This document shows positions 1-6,358 of a stretch of 12,605 nucleotides of DNA, piece by piece. Within the stretch, counting starts at the first letter, position 1. Every line of letters starts with the position of its first letter. The notes under the pieces were generated by a model. The model was given only the letters and a program-made list of their open reading frames with translations, did no database searches and was not told the origin of the DNA. Made by a program: the position numbers and the translations under genes. The DNA is from DATIRA01 sp964553405 (lineage in GTDB: Bacteria > Pseudomonadota > Gammaproteobacteria > Steroidobacterales > Steroidobacteraceae): the NCBI GenBank assembly GCA_964553405.1, contig CAZKLS010000081.1, forward strand, positions 1 through 12,605, read 5' to 3'.

Positions 1-200
1 CCTTCCGCTTCAACCCCGAGGCGTTCCAGGGCGTGCTGGTCAAGGAGGAGGACCTGAAGAACACGACCTACGTGTTCACGCTCGACGACGGCACGGAGCT
101 GGAGGCCAAGGGCGACGAACTGATCGAGTACGACGGCGAGACGCACACGGCGGCGAACCTGTTCGACGCCCTGAAGGAAGGCTATTACGGCAAGTTCTGA
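1..200 (+). CDS. nrdJa: Class II (B12-dependent) ribonucleotide reductase large subunit NrdJa, C-terminal end (partial)
   Basis: Only the last 65 complete codons are present; the frame is open from position 3 to the TGA at 198-200. The tail ends in an acidic segment followed by NLFDALKEGYYGKF, which I recognise as the C-terminus of adenosylcobalamin-dependent ribonucleoside-diphosphate reductases. No catalytic region lies in the window, so the call rests on this tail and on the next gene, which encodes the matching C-terminal half. In Pseudomonas aeruginosa class II reductase is split into NrdJa (catalytic barrel and B12 site) and NrdJb; the same split is seen here. The enzyme makes deoxyribonucleotides in the cytoplasm without needing oxygen. 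The 38-base gap to nrdJb suggests cotranscription. Identification of the family is firm; the exact subtype is inferred. Confidence 0.8.
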   Translation, partial: FRFNPEAFQGVLVKEEDLKNTTYVFTLDDGTELEAKGDELIEYDGETHTAANLFDALKEGYYGKF

Positions 201-238
201 GGCGCTGCCGCGGCGCGCCGGAGTGAGAGACTACACAG

Positions 239-949
239 ATGAGTGCCCACAGGATCGCAAGCAAGATCGTCAAGTACAGGGTCGTCCGTCCGGGCGAGGA
301 GCAGCCGGCGGCCGCGAAGCGCGAGCCGCAGGCGGCGGACTCGCGCGACACGAAGGTCATCTGGATGCACGAGAAGGTCGAGCGTCCCGAGGTGCTGATC
401 GGCTCGACCTACAAGATCAAGACGCCGGTGTCCGACCACGCGATGTACGTGACGATCAACGACATCGTGCTGAACGAAGGTACCGAGCACGAGCAGCGAA
501 GGCCGTTCGAGATCTTCATCAATTCGAAGAACCTCGATCACTTCCAGTGGATCGTGGCGCTGACCCGCATCATCTCGGCCGTGTTCCGCAAGGGCGGCGA
601 CGTGACGTTCCTGGTCGAGGAGCTGAAGGCGGTCTTCGATCCGCGGGGCGGCTACTGGCAGGCCGGCGGGAAGTTCATGCCGTCGATCATCGCCGAGCTC
701 GGTCACGTCATCGAGAAGCACCTGCAGACGATCGGGCTGCTGCGGGATCCGGAGCTCGACGAGCACCGACTGAAGCTGATCGAGGAGAAGCGCGCCGAGT
801 ACGAGGCGCGGCAGAAGCAGCAGGATGCGTTCGCGCAGAGCCATTACCCGCAGGGGGCGCAGCTGTGCACCAAGTGCAGCACCGCGGCCGTGGTCATGAT
901 GGACGGCTGCATGACCTGCCTGAACTGCGGTGATTCGAAGTGCGGTTGA
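239..949 (+). CDS. nrdJb: NrdJb: TSCPD-domain and redox tail subunit of class II ribonucleotide reductase
   Basis: This 236-residue protein matches the separate C-terminal part of the split class II ribonucleotide reductase (P. aeruginosa NrdJb is of similar length). Residues about 50-165 look like the TSCPD domain (RPFEIFINSKN at 88-98, then a region rich in FRKGGDVTFL). Residues 176-199 are a charged helical linker. The tail carries a zinc-ribbon-like set of cysteines, C210-x2-C213 and C224-x2-C227, and ends in C230-GDSK-C235. That last CxxxxC pair has the spacing of the mobile C-terminal disulfide that re-reduces the active site in NrdA-type reductases, so this subunit probably delivers electrons to NrdJa. 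The ATG at 239 is preceded by a purine-rich stretch at 220-230 (GGAGTGAGAGA). A strong terminator follows at 1051. Confidence 0.88.
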   Translation: MSAHRIASKIVKYRVVRPGEEQPAAAKREPQAADSRDTKVIWMHEKVERPEVLIGSTYKIKTPVSDHAMYVTINDIVLNEGTEHEQRRPFEIFINSKNLDHFQWIVALTRIISAVFRKGGDVTFLVEELKAVFDPRGGYWQAGGKFMPSIIAELGHVIEKHLQTIGLLRDPELDEHRLKLIEEKRAEYEARQKQQDAFAQSHYPQGAQLCTKCSTAAVVMMDGCMTCLNCGDSKCG

Positions 950-950
950 G

Positions 951-967
951 CCCCGGTGTCGCCGGGG
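951..967 (+). repeat. Small hairpin just after the nrdJb stop
   Basis: CCCCGG (951-956) and CCGGGG (962-967) form a 6-bp all-GC stem with a 5-nt loop, two bases after the nrdJb stop codon. No T-run follows, so it is not a complete intrinsic terminator; it may protect the mRNA 3' end or act together with the real terminator about 85 bases downstream. Confidence 0.45.
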
Positions 968-1050
968 TGGGTTCCCCACGCGCTCTGGCTGGATTCCCGC
1001 CGGCCACCTGATGACCCAGGGCGCCTCTGACCGGGCGCGGCGCGTACCTT

Positions 1051-1082
1051 CGAGGCGGCCAGCTGGCCGCCTCGTTTTTATT
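1051..1082 (+). terminator. Intrinsic terminator of the nrdJa-nrdJb transcript
   Basis: Positions 1051-1074 are a perfect 24-base palindrome whose arms begin CGAGGCGGCC and end GGCCGCCTCG, so up to 12 bp can pair (about 10 with a 4-nt loop AGCT). It is followed directly by TTTTTATT at 1075-1082. This is a textbook rho-independent terminator on the + strand, about 100 bases after the nrdJb stop. Confidence 0.9.
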
Positions 1083-1134
1083 GCGCGGCCGGACCGGACT
1101 GTGCCGCAGTGCACGACTTGCCGCGCCGCGTGGC

Positions 1135-1140
1135 TATAAT
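1135..1140 (+). promoter_or_regulatory. Consensus -10 box (TATAAT) close to the L,D-transpeptidase start
   Basis: A perfect TATAAT lies 10 bases before the ATG at 1151. A transcript started 6-8 bases after it would begin at about 1147, leaving almost no leader. No clear -35 hexamer is visible at 16-18 bp spacing; TTGCCG at 1118 sits too close. There is also no Shine-Dalgarno sequence before the ATG, which fits a leaderless or nearly leaderless mRNA. Confidence 0.5.
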
Positions 1141-1150
1141 TTCCGCCCTG

Positions 1151-1924
1151 ATGGGAAATCGAAACCCCAACCTCGGCATTGCGGGCCTGCTGGCAGCGCT
1201 GGCCTGCCTCCCGCTCGCGGCAATCGCGCAGGGCTTCAGTTCCGTATCCGGCGCACCCGCTCCGGCCCGGCCCGTCGCGCAGGGTCCGGCCGCGATCCCG
1301 TCGCCTGCACCGGCCGCGTCGCCGGGGCAGAGCTTCAGCTCCGTGTCCGCCCCGCCGGCGGCCGGCGCGCCGGCGGCGGCCGCGAGCGCGGCGATTCCCG
1401 CTGCGGTGGTCGGCGCGGTGGCGGGCGCATTCGCGTCGGTCTCCGGCATGACGGCTGCGCCGGCGACGGGCGAAGCGCCGAGGCTGGGTGCCGGCGGCGG
1501 GCTTGCGGACAAGGTGCTGGTGAAGAAATCCGAGCGGCAGCTCTACCTGATGCGGCGCGGCCAGGTGATCGCGCAGTACCCGATCAAGCTCGGTCTGAAC
1601 CCGTTCGGGCACAAGCAGCGTGAAGGGGACTTCCGCACGCCCGAGGGTCGCTACGAGCTGGTCCGGCGCAACCCGTCCAGCCGCTTCTTTCTCTCGATCG
1701 AGATCTCGTATCCGAACCGGGAGGACCGCGCGGTTGCGAGCGAGGCAGGGTACCCGCCGGGCGGGCTGATCATGATCCACGGCCAGCCCAACGAGCCGAA
1801 GAAGCCGCCGGCGTATTACGCCAGCAAGGACTGGACCGACGGCTGCATCGCGGTCAGCAACGCCGACATGATCGACATCTGGAATCGAGCACCGCTCGGA
1901 ATCCCGATCGAGATCACGCCGTGA
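1151..1924 (+). CDS. Secreted L,D-transpeptidase (YkuD family, YafK-like active site)
   Basis: L,D-transpeptidases cross-link peptidoglycan stems or attach proteins to them in the periplasm. The protein is 257 residues from the ATG at 1151. Residues 1-26 form a signal peptide ending AIA before QG. Residues 27-117 are a low-complexity Ala/Pro/Gly/Ser linker with three spaced FSSVS-like units (29-33, 62-66, 94-98). The YkuD catalytic domain spans about 119-257, with the conserved His in MIHG (H210) and the nucleophile in DGCIAVSN (C232). The TDGCIAVSN form resembles YafK-type enzymes more than the common SHGCIRL form. An in-frame GTG at 1109 would put extra residues before the signal peptide, so 1151 is preferred. 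The stop overlaps the ppnN start. Enzyme family is firm; the precise cross-link made is not known. Confidence 0.85.
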   Translation: MGNRNPNLGIAGLLAALACLPLAAIAQGFSSVSGAPAPARPVAQGPAAIPSPAPAASPGQSFSSVSAPPAAGAPAAAASAAIPAAVVGAVAGAFASVSGMTAAPATGEAPRLGAGGGLADKVLVKKSERQLYLMRRGQVIAQYPIKLGLNPFGHKQREGDFRTPEGRYELVRRNPSSRFFLSIEISYPNREDRAVASEAGYPPGGLIMIHGQPNEPKKPPAYYASKDWTDGCIAVSNADMIDIWNRAPLGIPIEITP

Positions 1925-3327
1925 CGCGCGGCACGGACGTCCTCGAACTGGCCGTCGAGGACCTCGAGCCGGTCGTCGACGCCAGGGTGACGCCGACCGG
2001 AAGCCTCGAGAACCTCTCGCAGCAGGAGGTGGACCGCCTGCTGGATTCCTCGCGGGGCGGACTCTATCCGCTGTTCCGCCGCTGCTCGCTGGCGGTGCTG
2101 AACGCGGGAGGGGAGACCGACGACGCGCGGGTGATCTTCGAGCGCTACTCGGATTTCGAGATCCGCATCGTCCGCAAGGCCTGGGGCATCAAGCTCGAGC
2201 TGCGTAATGCGCCGCCGGCGGCCTTCGTCGACGGCCGGATGATCCGCGGCATCCAGGAGCACCTGTTCGCGGTGCTGCGCGACATCCTCTACATCCACGG
2301 CGAGGTCTACGAGCACGGCAGCGTCCAGCTGCGCGAGTCCGGGGACATCACCGACGCGATCTACCGCATCCTGCGCAACGCCGGGCTGCTGGTGCCGCGC
2401 ATCCGGCCGAACATCGTCGTCTGCTGGGGCGGCCACTCGATCGGGCGCGAGGAATACGACTACACCAAACGGGTGGGCTACGAGCTCGGGCTGCGTGGGC
2501 TGGACGTGTGCACCGGCTGCGGTCCGGGCGCCATGAAGGGTCCGATGAAGGGCGCCGCGATCGGTCACTCGAAGCAGCGGATCCGCGCCGGTCGCTACAT
2601 GGGCCTGACGGAACCCGGTATCGTCGCTGCGGAGCCGCCGAATGCGATCGTCAACGAGCTGGTGATCCTGCCGGACATCGAGAAGCGACTCGAGGCGTTC
2701 GTGCGCGTCGGGCACGGCATCGTCGTGTTCCCGGGCGGCGCGGGCACCGCAGAGGAGATCCTGTACCTGCTCGGGATATTGCTCGACCCCGCCAACGAGA
2801 GCCAGCCGCTGCCGCTGGTGTTCACCGGGCCCGCCTCCAGCGCCGGCTACTTCGAGGAAATCCAGCGCTTCCTCGCGGCGACGCTCGGGCCGCGGGCGCT
2901 GGAGTGCTTCCGGGTGATCATCGGCGATCCGCCCGAGGTGGCCCGGGCAATGACCCGCGGCATGGACGCGGTGCGCGAGTTCAGGCGTCGCCAAAGCGAC
3001 GCCTACAACTACAACTGGCTGCTGCGGGTGTCTTCAGAGCTGCAGCAGCCCTTCGAGGTCAGTCACGAATCGATGGCCCGCTTGCGGCTCGAGCCGGGAC
3101 TGCCGCCGCACCAGCTGGCTTCCGAACTGCGCCGGGCGTTCTCGGGCATCGTCACCGGAAACGTCAAGGAGCACGGCATCCGGATGATCGAGAGTGGCGG
3201 GCCGTTCGAGCTGCGCGGGACACCCGAGCTGCTCGGGCCGCTGGACGCGCTGCTGCGCAGCTTCGTCCGCGAGCGCCGCATGAAGATCGCCGGCGAATAC
3301 CAGCCCTGCTACCGGATCGTCAGCTGA
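1921..3327 (+). CDS. ppnN: Pyrimidine/purine nucleotide 5'-monophosphate nucleosidase PpnN (YgdH, LOG family)
   Basis: PpnN hydrolyses nucleoside monophosphates to ribose 5-phosphate and a free base in the cytoplasm; the E. coli enzyme is bound and regulated by (p)ppGpp. The 468-residue product aligns over its whole length with E. coli YgdH (454 aa) from memory. An N-terminal domain (about 30-150, with LFRRCSLAVLNAG and LFAVLRDIL) precedes the Rossmann-like LOG domain with CTGCGPGAM (197-205), IEKRLEAF (253-260) and the signature PGGAGTAEE (271-279). A C-terminal domain follows (about 340-468, with AFSGIVTGNVKEHGIR at 406-421). The start is GTG at 1921, embedded in GTGA with the preceding TGA stop, so the two genes are probably translationally coupled. 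No nearby Shine-Dalgarno or other start fits as well. Confidence 0.93.
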   Translation: MTRGTDVLELAVEDLEPVVDARVTPTGSLENLSQQEVDRLLDSSRGGLYPLFRRCSLAVLNAGGETDDARVIFERYSDFEIRIVRKAWGIKLELRNAPPAAFVDGRMIRGIQEHLFAVLRDILYIHGEVYEHGSVQLRESGDITDAIYRILRNAGLLVPRIRPNIVVCWGGHSIGREEYDYTKRVGYELGLRGLDVCTGCGPGAMKGPMKGAAIGHSKQRIRAGRYMGLTEPGIVAAEPPNAIVNELVILPDIEKRLEAFVRVGHGIVVFPGGAGTAEEILYLLGILLDPANESQPLPLVFTGPASSAGYFEEIQRFLAATLGPRALECFRVIIGDPPEVARAMTRGMDAVREFRRRQSDAYNYNWLLRVSSELQQPFEVSHESMARLRLEPGLPPHQLASELRRAFSGIVTGNVKEHGIRMIESGGPFELRGTPELLGPLDALLRSFVRERRMKIAGEYQPCYRIVS

Positions 3328-3390
3328 CCCTGATCTTGTGACCCAGTACCGGACGCCGGCGACGGCGACCGGTTAGCGTTGCCGGAGAGC

Positions 3391-3408
3391 ATGGATCATC
3401 CGGCATGA
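3391..3408 (+). other. Possible five-codon leader frame (MDHPA) overlapping the next start
   Basis: ATG at 3391 opens a frame of five codons ending in TGA at 3406-3408, sharing ATGA with the start of the 79-residue gene. GGAGAG lies directly before it, at a tighter than usual spacing. If translated, it would feed ribosomes into the downstream start by reinitiation. It may equally be chance. Confidence 0.25.
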
Positions 3409-3644
3409 GCGAAAAGAAGCAGGACGTCCTCGTGGAAGAGGCGGCAGTGGCCCGCCCGGAGCGTCGTTTGAAGATCGCGGCGGCCGCGGAGGGCTGGGAG
3501 GCCTACAACGCCTGGCTGCTGCGGGTGCGGCAGAACGCGGGTCCGACCTCCCGGCAGGCGGTGATCTCCAAGGCCCTTTACAGCGTGTCCAGCTACAAGA
3601 CCTGGGCCGAAAAGGCCAAGGGAGCATTCGACGGAAAGAAGTGA
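3405..3644 (+). CDS. Small charged protein of unknown function (79 aa)
   Basis: I do not recognise this gene. The product is soluble-looking, with no signal peptide or membrane segment: a charged N-terminal stretch of about 25 residues, then a helical region with aromatic residues (GWEAYNAWLLRVRQN at about 29-43; SSYKTWAEKAKGAF near the end). Codon use matches its neighbours, which supports a real gene. The ATG at 3405 has no good Shine-Dalgarno sequence at normal distance; the nearest purine run (GGAGAG, 3384-3389) instead serves a five-codon frame starting at 3391 whose TGA overlaps this ATG (ATGA at 3405-3408). It could be a small nucleic-acid or protein binding factor, but nothing in the sequence proves that. 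Confidence 0.7.
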   Translation: MSEKKQDVLVEEAAVARPERRLKIAAAAEGWEAYNAWLLRVRQNAGPTSRQAVISKALYSVSSYKTWAEKAKGAFDGKK

Positions 3645-3718
3645 TGGGCCGTGCTCGAGGCGCGGCGGTATCATATGCATAGGGCCGCCCGCGGGTAGCG
3701 GGCCCCGGAAGTCCTCTC

Positions 3719-3883
3719 ATGGAACGCCTGCTCAAATGGCTCGATGACCTCGACGACGCGTTCGCGATGGTCCGGGCACACGCGCCGGCCATCATCGTCA
3801 CGCTGGTCCTGCTCGCCTGCTTCCTCGCGGCGGTCGGCGCCGCGTTCGTCTTCGGCCCGCCTACGCTGCTCGCCGCGCCATGA
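3719..3883 (+). CDS. Small single-pass membrane protein (54 aa)
   Basis: A short gene starting with ATG at 3719 and ending with TGA at 3881-3883. A good Shine-Dalgarno, GGAAG at 3707-3711, sits 7 bases before the start. The N-terminus (MERLLKWLDDLDDAFAMVRAH) is amphipathic and acidic; residues 23-47 are a continuous hydrophobic segment (about IIVTLVLLACFLAAVGAAFVF), followed by a short tail. It is most likely an inner-membrane protein with one transmembrane helix. I do not know a function. The ribosome-binding site, the clean topology and neighbour-like codon use support it as a real gene. It converges on the PEBP gene with only 15 bases between stop codons. Confidence 0.7.
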   Translation: MERLLKWLDDLDDAFAMVRAHAPAIIVTLVLLACFLAAVGAAFVFGPPTLLAAP

Positions 3884-3889
3884 TTACGG

Positions 3890-3909
3890 TGGCCGGGGTC
3901 ACCCGGCCA
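3890..3909. terminator. Hairpin between convergent genes
   Basis: TGGCCGGG (3890-3897) pairs with CCCGGCCA (3902-3909), an 8-bp stem with loop GTCA. It lies in the 15-base gap between convergent stop codons and runs into the end of the PEBP gene, whose stop codon is in the loop. No T-run follows on either strand, so bidirectional termination is plausible rather than proven. Confidence 0.45.
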
Positions 3910-4528
3910 GCGACGGATTGAGCGAGTAGGTCCCGGTCAGCTTCGCCTCGGCCAGCACGTGGCCCTCGAGCGCCTTGCGCACGTCGGGGCCGGTGAATTC
4001 GCCTTCGACCGGGCAACGGTCCAGGTCGGTCGCCAGCAGCACGAAGTCATAGTGGTGCAGTCGCTCGTCGTTCCAGGGCGGGCAGGGGCCGTCGTAGCCG
4101 AAGTACTTCCCGTCCATGTCGGCATCGCCGGCGAACCAGAGCGTGTAGTCGTTCAGGCCCTGGCGCGACCCCGCGGGGCCGGGCGGGTTGCGTCGCCCGC
4201 GCGCGACGACGCCGTCCGCGCAAGCGCCCGCGGCGATCTCGCCGACCGACGGAGGAATGTCCACGATCACCCAGTGGTAGAAGTCCGCGCGCGGCAGATC
4301 CGCCGGCACGACGCGGCCTTCCTTGTTGACGTCGTCGGCGCGGGTCGGCACGTCGCCATCCACGCAGAGCAGCACGAGCGAGCGCGTCGCCTCTGGCACG
4401 CCGAGCCAGCTCAACTGCGGGTTGCGGTTACCGCTCAGCACGATGTGCTGCTCGGGGTCCGGCGCGCCGAACGCGAATTCCTGCGGCATGCGCTGGCCGT
4501 GGCCGAAGCTCCTGGACATCAGTTGCAT
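3899..4528 (-). CDS. YbhB/YbcL family protein (phosphatidylethanolamine-binding protein fold)
   Basis: The 209-residue product belongs to the bacterial PEBP (Raf-kinase-inhibitor-like) family, whose members have a conserved anion or ligand pocket. Visible motifs are NRNPQLSW (34-41), CVDGDVPT (55-62), HWVI (85-88) and the family signature around 145-165 (YDGPCPPWND, then HHYDFVLLATD). The start at 4528 is chosen because GGAGG lies 9 bases upstream; the next ATG (4519) would be too far from it, and the open frame continues upstream only by chance. There is no signal peptide, so it is cytoplasmic. Length is slightly above the usual E. coli YbhB size. The cellular role of bacterial members is poorly defined. 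It is divergent from the hydrolase gene at 4604. Confidence 0.88.
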   Translation of the reverse strand: MQLMSRSFGHGQRMPQEFAFGAPDPEQHIVLSGNRNPQLSWLGVPEATRSLVLLCVDGDVPTRADDVNKEGRVVPADLPRADFYHWVIVDIPPSVGEIAAGACADGVVARGRRNPPGPAGSRQGLNDYTLWFAGDADMDGKYFGYDGPCPPWNDERLHHYDFVLLATDLDRCPVEGEFTGPDVRKALEGHVLAEAKLTGTYSLNPSLAG

Positions 4529-4603
4529 GGTCGTCTGCCTCCGGATCGATGAACCGAGGCCCGATTCTGGCACACTGGAGCACGCCTCTTGCGGAAGCGC
4601 GCC

Positions 4604-5260
4604 ATGACCGAGCAATTCCGGCCGCCGGTGCCACGGCCGATAGTGATCGAGGGCCCGGCCGGTTCGATCGAGGGCCGGCTCGAGGACCCGGCCGAGGGCC
4701 GTCAGCCCCCGGTGATCGGCGTCGTCTGCCACCCCCATCCACTGCACGGCGGCACGATGCAGAACAAGGTCGTGCACACGCTGGCGCGCGCGATGCAGGA
4801 GCTCGGCGCGCCGACGGTACGGTTCAACTTCCGCGGGGTCGGCGGCAGCGAGGGGACTTATGCGAACGGCGAGGGCGAGCTGCAGGATGCGCTCGCGGCC
4901 GTGGCCTGGGCGCGGCGGCGATGGCGATGTGAACGGCTCTGGCTGGCCGGCTTTTCATTCGGCGCCGCGGTCGCGCTGCACGCGGCCGCGACGGTGCGAC
5001 CCGATCGCCTCGTGACCGTAGCGCCGCCGGTCTCGAGACTGGAGGTCATGCCGGCGTCGCGTCCCGGGTGTCCGTGGCTCGTCGTGCACGGCGACCTCGA
5101 CGAGCTCGTGCCGGTGGCCGCGGTGAAGTCCTGGGTGGCGGAGTTCGAGCCGCCCCCTGCGCTTCGGATCTTCGAGGGCGCGGAACATTTCTTCCACGGT
5201 CGTCTCGGCGACCTGCGGGAAGTGGTCGGGAGTTTCCTGGCAGAGGCGGCTGCGGAGTGA
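4604..5260 (+). CDS. Small alpha/beta hydrolase (COG2945-like)
   Basis: The 218-residue product is a compact alpha/beta-fold serine hydrolase without a signal peptide. Its N-terminal part carries HPHPLHGGTMQNKV (43-56) and VRFNFRGVGGSEG (72-84), characteristic of the predicted hydrolases related to dienelactone hydrolase. The nucleophile elbow is GFSFG with S118; HGDLDELVP (162-170) provides the acid, probably D166; and GAEHFF supplies H195. The triad is therefore complete. The ATG at 4604 follows GGAAG by 6 bases, which is preferred to an upstream in-frame TTG at 4589. Substrate is unknown; esterase or thioesterase activity on a small acyl compound is a guess. A hairpin lies 39 bases after the stop. 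Confidence 0.87.
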   Translation: MTEQFRPPVPRPIVIEGPAGSIEGRLEDPAEGRQPPVIGVVCHPHPLHGGTMQNKVVHTLARAMQELGAPTVRFNFRGVGGSEGTYANGEGELQDALAAVAWARRRWRCERLWLAGFSFGAAVALHAAATVRPDRLVTVAPPVSRLEVMPASRPGCPWLVVHGDLDELVPVAAVKSWVAEFEPPPALRIFEGAEHFFHGRLGDLREVVGSFLAEAAAE

Positions 5261-5298
5261 ACGCGAGTCGTTCCGGCCGCAGCGGAACGGGGTAATCG

Positions 5299-5325
5299 GC
5301 CGGGGCGGCTTGCAACCGCCCCGGC
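5299..5325. terminator. Strong GC hairpin between convergent genes (likely bidirectional terminator)
   Basis: GCCGGGGCGG (5299-5308) and CCGCCCCGGC (5316-5325) form a perfect 10-bp stem around a 7-nt loop. It lies between the stops of the alpha/beta hydrolase (5260, +) and the HU-like gene (5342, -). Neither side has a T-run, but its position and stability fit a terminator shared by both genes. Confidence 0.6.
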
Positions 5326-5341
5326 AGGAATTCTCGTCGGC

Positions 5342-5653
5342 TCAGTTCACCATGGTCTTGAGGTTCTTCAAGGGCATGACCCGGACCTTCTTGCTGGCGG
5401 GCTTGGCCTTGAAAACCATCTTCTCGCCGGTGAAGGGGTTGGTGCCTTCGCGGGCCTTGGTGGCGGGCTTCTTGACGACCTTCATCTTGGCGAGGCCGGG
5501 CAGCGTGAACACGCCGTAGCTCTTGAGGCTCTTCTTGATCACGGTCGAGAGCGAGTCGAATACTTCGCTGACCTGCCTCTTGGAGAGGCCGGTGTCCTTG
5601 GAGATCGCGGCGAGGATCTCGGACTTGGTCGGCGGTGAAGTCTTCTTTGCCAT
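5342..5653 (-). CDS. HU-family DNA-binding protein
   Basis: A basic 103-residue protein of the HU/IHF fold: a helical N-terminal half (TKSEILAAISKDTGLSKRQVSEVFDSL at about 9-35) followed by a beta-arm region with GVFTLPGLAKMKVV and the arm-tip TNPFTGE (71-77), the equivalent of the RNPQTGE tip of HU. It is longer than E. coli HU (90 aa), with a short Lys-rich start and a modified arm (PATKAREG), which marks a divergent HU-like subfamily rather than HupA, HupB or IHF. It should bend or compact DNA in the nucleoid. The ATG at 5653 follows AGGAGA by 8 bases. It is transcribed alone, with about 130 bases to the upstream DUF4426 gene, and is closed by the hairpin at 5299-5325. Confidence 0.88.
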   Translation of the reverse strand: MAKKTSPPTKSEILAAISKDTGLSKRQVSEVFDSLSTVIKKSLKSYGVFTLPGLAKMKVVKKPATKAREGTNPFTGEKMVFKAKPASKKVRVMPLKNLKTMVN

Positions 5654-5745
5654 TTAATGTCTCCTGTGGGTGTGTCGCAGGCCTTCGGCCCTGCTCGTGA
5701 TATTTGTTCGCGCGCGGAAAATAGCACAAGATCAACCGGTGTTTA

Positions 5746-5782
5746 AGCGCTCCGGAGCCTTTTTTTTCAGGGCCGGAGCGCT
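5746..5782. terminator. Inverted repeat with A8/T8 loop at the end of the DUF4426 gene
   Basis: AGCGCTCCGG (5746-5755) pairs with CCGGAGCGCT (5773-5782), 10 bp perfect, around a 17-nt loop that contains eight T on the + strand (eight A on the - strand). The last base belongs to the stop codon of the minus-strand DUF4426 gene. It probably ends that transcript before the HU promoter region, although the T-run is inside the loop instead of after the stem. Confidence 0.5.
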
Positions 5783-6279
5783 CAACCGGCGAAGAACTCG
5801 CGCTTGAACTGCACCGCGTACTTGTCCGCCTGGCCTGCCGGAGAGGCCTCGATCTCGAATACCAGTATCTCGGTCCCGGCGATACCGACCTCGCCGATGA
5901 AGTAGACGGACTGCCCCTCGGTGAGGCGGCGCATCTGCAGGTCCTTGAGCTGACCGTTCAGGTTGTAGGCGCGCGCCGTCACGCTGCCGTCCACCGGTTC
6001 GGTGCGCCCGTCGGGTCCCTTGTGCAGGATCGAGACGTTCAGCAGCACCCGGTTGCCGCTGCGCTCGATGCCGTAGGCCCGCGCCACATCGGGGCTCAAT
6101 TCATCGGTGCGCAGCGCGTTGTAGTGCACCTGGTAGTCACCGAAGTCCTGGAAACTCGGCTCGGCCGGCGCGGCTGTCTGGGCCTTGCCCGACTCCGGAG
6201 TGCCCGGGTTGCAGCCGGCCAGGGCGAGCAGGGCGAGCGAGCAGGCCAGTGCAGCGATACGCGACGTTCTGCCGATCAT
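5782..6279 (-). CDS. DUF4426 family lipoprotein
   Basis: The 165-residue product starts with a lipoprotein signal peptide whose lipobox LAGC gives C23 as the acylated residue. The mature part is a short Ala/Glu/Pro linker followed by a DUF4426 domain: FGDYQVHYNALRTDELSPDVARAYGI (about 46-71), LLNVSILHK, then AYNLNGQL and YFIGEVGIAGTEILVFEI near the end. DUF4426 proteins have no established function; in P. aeruginosa a member (PA0388) lies close to the metX, yggT, proC, yggS and pilT genes, which matches the location here. The ATG at 6279 follows GGTGGAG; an upstream frame extension would bury the signal peptide and is rejected. Nothing follows the cysteine that predicts inner-membrane retention (no Asp at +2), so the outer membrane is likely. 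Confidence 0.87.
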   Translation of the reverse strand: MIGRTSRIAALACSLALLALAGCNPGTPESGKAQTAAPAEPSFQDFGDYQVHYNALRTDELSPDVARAYGIERSGNRVLLNVSILHKGPDGRTEPVDGSVTARAYNLNGQLKDLQMRRLTEGQSVYFIGEVGIAGTEILVFEIEASPAGQADKYAVQFKREFFAG

Positions 6280-6315
6280 TGGTCTCCACCCCGCAGTTTC
6301 AGCTCCCCGGGGACA

Positions 6316-6321
6316 ACTATA
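6316..6321 (-). promoter_or_regulatory. Possible -10 box (TATAGT) for the DUF4426 gene
   Basis: On the minus strand TATAGT lies 36 bases upstream of the ATG at 6279, which would give a leader of about 30 nt. No convincing -35 hexamer is seen at the right spacing, so this rests on the -10 match alone. Confidence 0.3.
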
Positions 6322-6358
6322 GTCCAACGCCGACGGCCGTGCGCCCGTCATTGCCTGC

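Noticed and set aside
185..1780. 531-codon minus-strand frame across nrdJb and the transpeptidase
   Set aside because: It crosses the strong terminator and two well-supported plus-strand genes; composition is typical of an antisense shadow.
4589..4603. TTG start five codons upstream for the alpha/beta hydrolase
   Set aside because: The ATG at 4604 has GGAAG at ideal distance, and the TTG has none.
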